A stretch of 35,988 nucleotides of DNA from NCBI RefSeq assembly GCF_016836705.1, contig NZ_JAFCGY010000045.1, positions 1-35,988 on the forward strand, given 5' to 3'. The stretch comes from Mesorhizobium caraganae (GTDB lineage Bacteria > Pseudomonadota > Alphaproteobacteria > Rhizobiales > Rhizobiaceae). Both the position numbers and the translations under genes were made by a program. Of this stretch, positions 34,309-35,988 are shown piece by piece; the stretch's first letter is position 1, and every line of letters starts with the position of its first letter. Under the pieces are notes generated by a model. The model saw nothing but the letters and a program-made list of their open reading frames with translations. It searched no databases and was not told the DNA's origin.

Positions 34309-35861
34309 GCGCCCGAGCGGGCCGCCAGTTCCATGGCAGCAGCTCACCGAGCCGGTTCTGCGGCGTGTCGGCGATGCGGGAGAGAACATCGGCCAGCCAG
34401 GCCTGCGGATCGACGTTGTTGAGCTTGGCGGTGGTGATCAGCGTCGCCATGAAGGCGGCCCGATCGGCACCGCGATCGGAGCCTGCAAACAACCAAGCTT
34501 TTCTGCCGAGAGCAAAACCACGCAGCGCGCGTTCGGCGGCGTTGTTGGTGAGGCAAATCCGGCCATCGCCGAGGAAGGTCGTGAACCCTTCCCAGCGCTT
34601 CAGCATATAGTCGATTGGCTCGGCGACCGGAGAGCTGCGCGACAGTCTTGCCCGCTCTGCCCGCATCCAGGCCTCAAGTTCGGTGGCGAGAAGACGGCTT
34701 TCTTGCCGGCGTCGTTGCAGACGTTCGTCGGCGGCAAGCCCGTTGATGTCGCGCTCGATATCAAACAGCGCGTCAATGCGTTTGACCGCCTCGAACGCGA
34801 TCGGCGAGATCGGCGCGGCGTCCCTGCCGCGCCTGGCGTTGGTGACGATGTCGGCGAGCACGAAGAACTTGCGGCGCGCATGCGCCCAGCACAGCGCCTG
34901 GGTCAGCGGGCCGGGGCCACGATCTGCCTTGAAGAGCGGATTGTAGCCGCTATAGGCGTCCGCCTGCAGAATGCCGCTAAAGGTCTTCAGATGGCGCTCG
35001 GGATGTTCCTGCCGCCGATCGCGCGAAGCATAGTAGAGCGCCGCTGGCGGCGATCGTCCGCCGAACGGCCGGTCATCCCTGACGTAGGTCCAGATGCGGC
35101 CCGTATCGGTCTTGCCGCGGGCCAAAATCGGCACTGTGGTGTCGTCTCCATGCAGCCGCTCGGCGGCAAGCACATGCGTCTCGATCAGCGCATGCACCGG
35201 CTTCAGCGCTGCGGCACAAGCTCCGACCTGATCAGCCAGTGTGGAGAGGCTGAGGTCGATGCCCTCGCGGGCATAGCGCTCGCTTTGCCGGTTCAGCGGC
35301 TGGTGCTGGGCGAACTTCTCGAACAGGATCATCGCCAAAAGGTTCGGCCCGGCAAAGCCGCGCGGCGTCACATGGAAGGGCGCCGGCGGCTGCGAGATCT
35401 TCTCGCATTCGCGGCAAGCTTCTCGCGCACGGTCTGGATCACCTTCCACTGGCGCGGGATCACCTCCAGCGTCTCGGTAACGTCCTCGCCAAGCTTGGCC
35501 AGCTTGCCCGAACCGCAACACGGGCAGTTCGCCGGCGCGGCTATGACCACGCGCTCACGCGGCAGATGTTCGGGGAAAGGCTTGCGCGACGGTCGCTTGC
35601 GCTCGAACGCCCTGACCGTCGAGGAGCGTGCCGTCAGTTCCGCCGCCAATTCGTCCTGGCTGGCGTCGGCTTCCAGCTCCTCAAGCTGCAACTCCATCTG
35701 TTCGAGAAGCCGCGCCTTGCGCTCCGAGCGGCTGCCATGGATCTCGCGCTTCAGCTTCTCGATCTCCAGCCTGAGCCGGGCGATCAGCGCATCCGAGTGC
35801 GAGTTCACGGCTTGCGCGCGGGCGGCGAGTGCTTGCGCCTCCCGGCGGGCGGCACGCTCGG
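34289..35861 (-). pseudogene. tnpC: IS66-family transposase TnpC, frameshifted and 5'-truncated
   Basis: From 35861 the minus strand encodes the TnpC coiled-coil region (LIARLRLEIEKLKREI..., RSERKARLLEQMELQLEELE), the Zn-finger CPCCGSGKL and TLEVIPRQWKVIQTVREK. The frame then breaks near 35418: about 4 bases are missing relative to the usual REKFTCRxCEKIS, and the rest (ECEKISQPPAPFHVTPRG to the C-terminus at 34289) continues in another frame. It includes LHGDDTTVP, DAYSGYN, WAHARRKF and the final NNAAERALRGF. About 20 N-terminal residues and the tnpA/tnpB genes are missing, replaced by the terminal repeat that begins at 35862. Not functional as it stands. Confidence 0.88.
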
Positions 35862-35988
35862 CCCCGTGGGTCGGTCAAAATCCCCCGGGTATGGTCACTT
35901 GAAACTCCCCCACCTGATGATCACCGGCAGCGCTGCTGAACAGCAGTAGCCGGTAAGGCAGGACGTTTATTTTCGCCCCCTTTCATAC
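35862..35988 (-). repeat. Right 127-bp terminal inverted repeat, IS21-like element end
   Basis: The exact inverted copy of bases 1-127. It begins CCCCG-TGGGTCGGTC, with the TG of a likely IS21-type end at 35867, and interrupts the 5' end of IS66 tnpC at 35861/35862. The identical end in opposite orientation at both window edges means that the flanking elements face each other. Whether CCCCG belongs to the element or is a shared target flank cannot be decided here. Confidence 0.75.

Noticed and set aside
34703..35902. A 399-codon plus-strand frame
   Set aside because: Antisense to IS66 tnpC, whose motifs are clear on the other strand.
1..35988. Reading the 127-bp ends as the true terminal inverted repeats of one 36-kb transposon
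   Set aside because: The exact 127-bp length, IS21-like motifs and the cut into IS66 tnpC fit a contig ending in a longer multicopy IS better than a giant transposon.
1..35988. CRISPR array, tRNA or rRNA genes, riboswitches
   Set aside because: No regularly spaced repeats, cloverleaf-type sequences or conserved riboswitch cores were recognised by eye on either strand.

Overview
The window looks like DNA of a rhizobial alphaproteobacterium, most likely Mesorhizobium or a close relative. The grounds are high GC, the style of the IS elements (IS66 tnpC with a DUF6429 partner, IS630, IS481-type and IS110 fragments) and the amine/amide catabolic and Dpp-type transport genes. It is probably an entire assembly contig. 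Its first and last 127 bases are perfect inverted copies of each other, carry IS21-like end motifs, and 127 is a common assembler k-mer length. The region therefore sits between two copies of the same repeat in an accessory, island-like setting.

Region A (about 0.3-10.8 kb) reads as a defence or conflict cluster. Two paralogous operons, each a small TIR-like protein followed by a caspase-like protease, lie at its two sides: one on the minus strand at 1074-2425 and one on the plus strand at 9327-10708. They match the plan of TIR-caspase immunity (type IV Thoeris-like): the TIR enzyme would make a nucleotide signal and the caspase would be the executor. Between them, all on the minus strand, are two ComEC-like metallo-beta-lactamase-fold hydrolases, a DUF2235 alpha/beta hydrolase and a thermolysin-like zinc peptidase that overlaps one of the MBL genes. 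A third possible nucleotide-cleaving TIR/deoxyribosyltransferase-like gene lies at the left edge.

Region B (10.9-20.5 kb) is catabolic. It holds two SDR dehydrogenases divergent from a LysR regulator, then a compact operon of a DapA-family lyase, an aldehyde dehydrogenase and a PuuB-like FAD amine oxidase. Next come a decayed penicillin-acylase fragment, a decayed third SDR and an ATP-grasp ligase.

Region C (20.8-33.6 kb) encodes a peptide/opine-type ABC importer: a fused DppD-DppF ATPase, two permeases and a Tat-exported binding protein. A serine-beta-lactamase-family hydrolase lies within the operon. An Ntn-hydrolase of the penicillin acylase family and a divergent class III (GabT-like) aminotransferase follow. 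B and C together suggest import and breakdown of an amidated or N-acylated amino compound. The same inverted-repeat element (AAARTC-N11-GAYTTT inside a longer conserved block) lies upstream of the DapA operon, the binding-protein gene and the acylase gene, which implies one shared regulator.

Region D (33.7 kb to the end) is IS debris: an IS110 tail, a DUF6429 gene, and an IS66 tnpC that is frameshifted and cut at its 5' end by the terminal repeat. The short IS481/IS630 remnant block at 28.97-29.64 kb splits region C.
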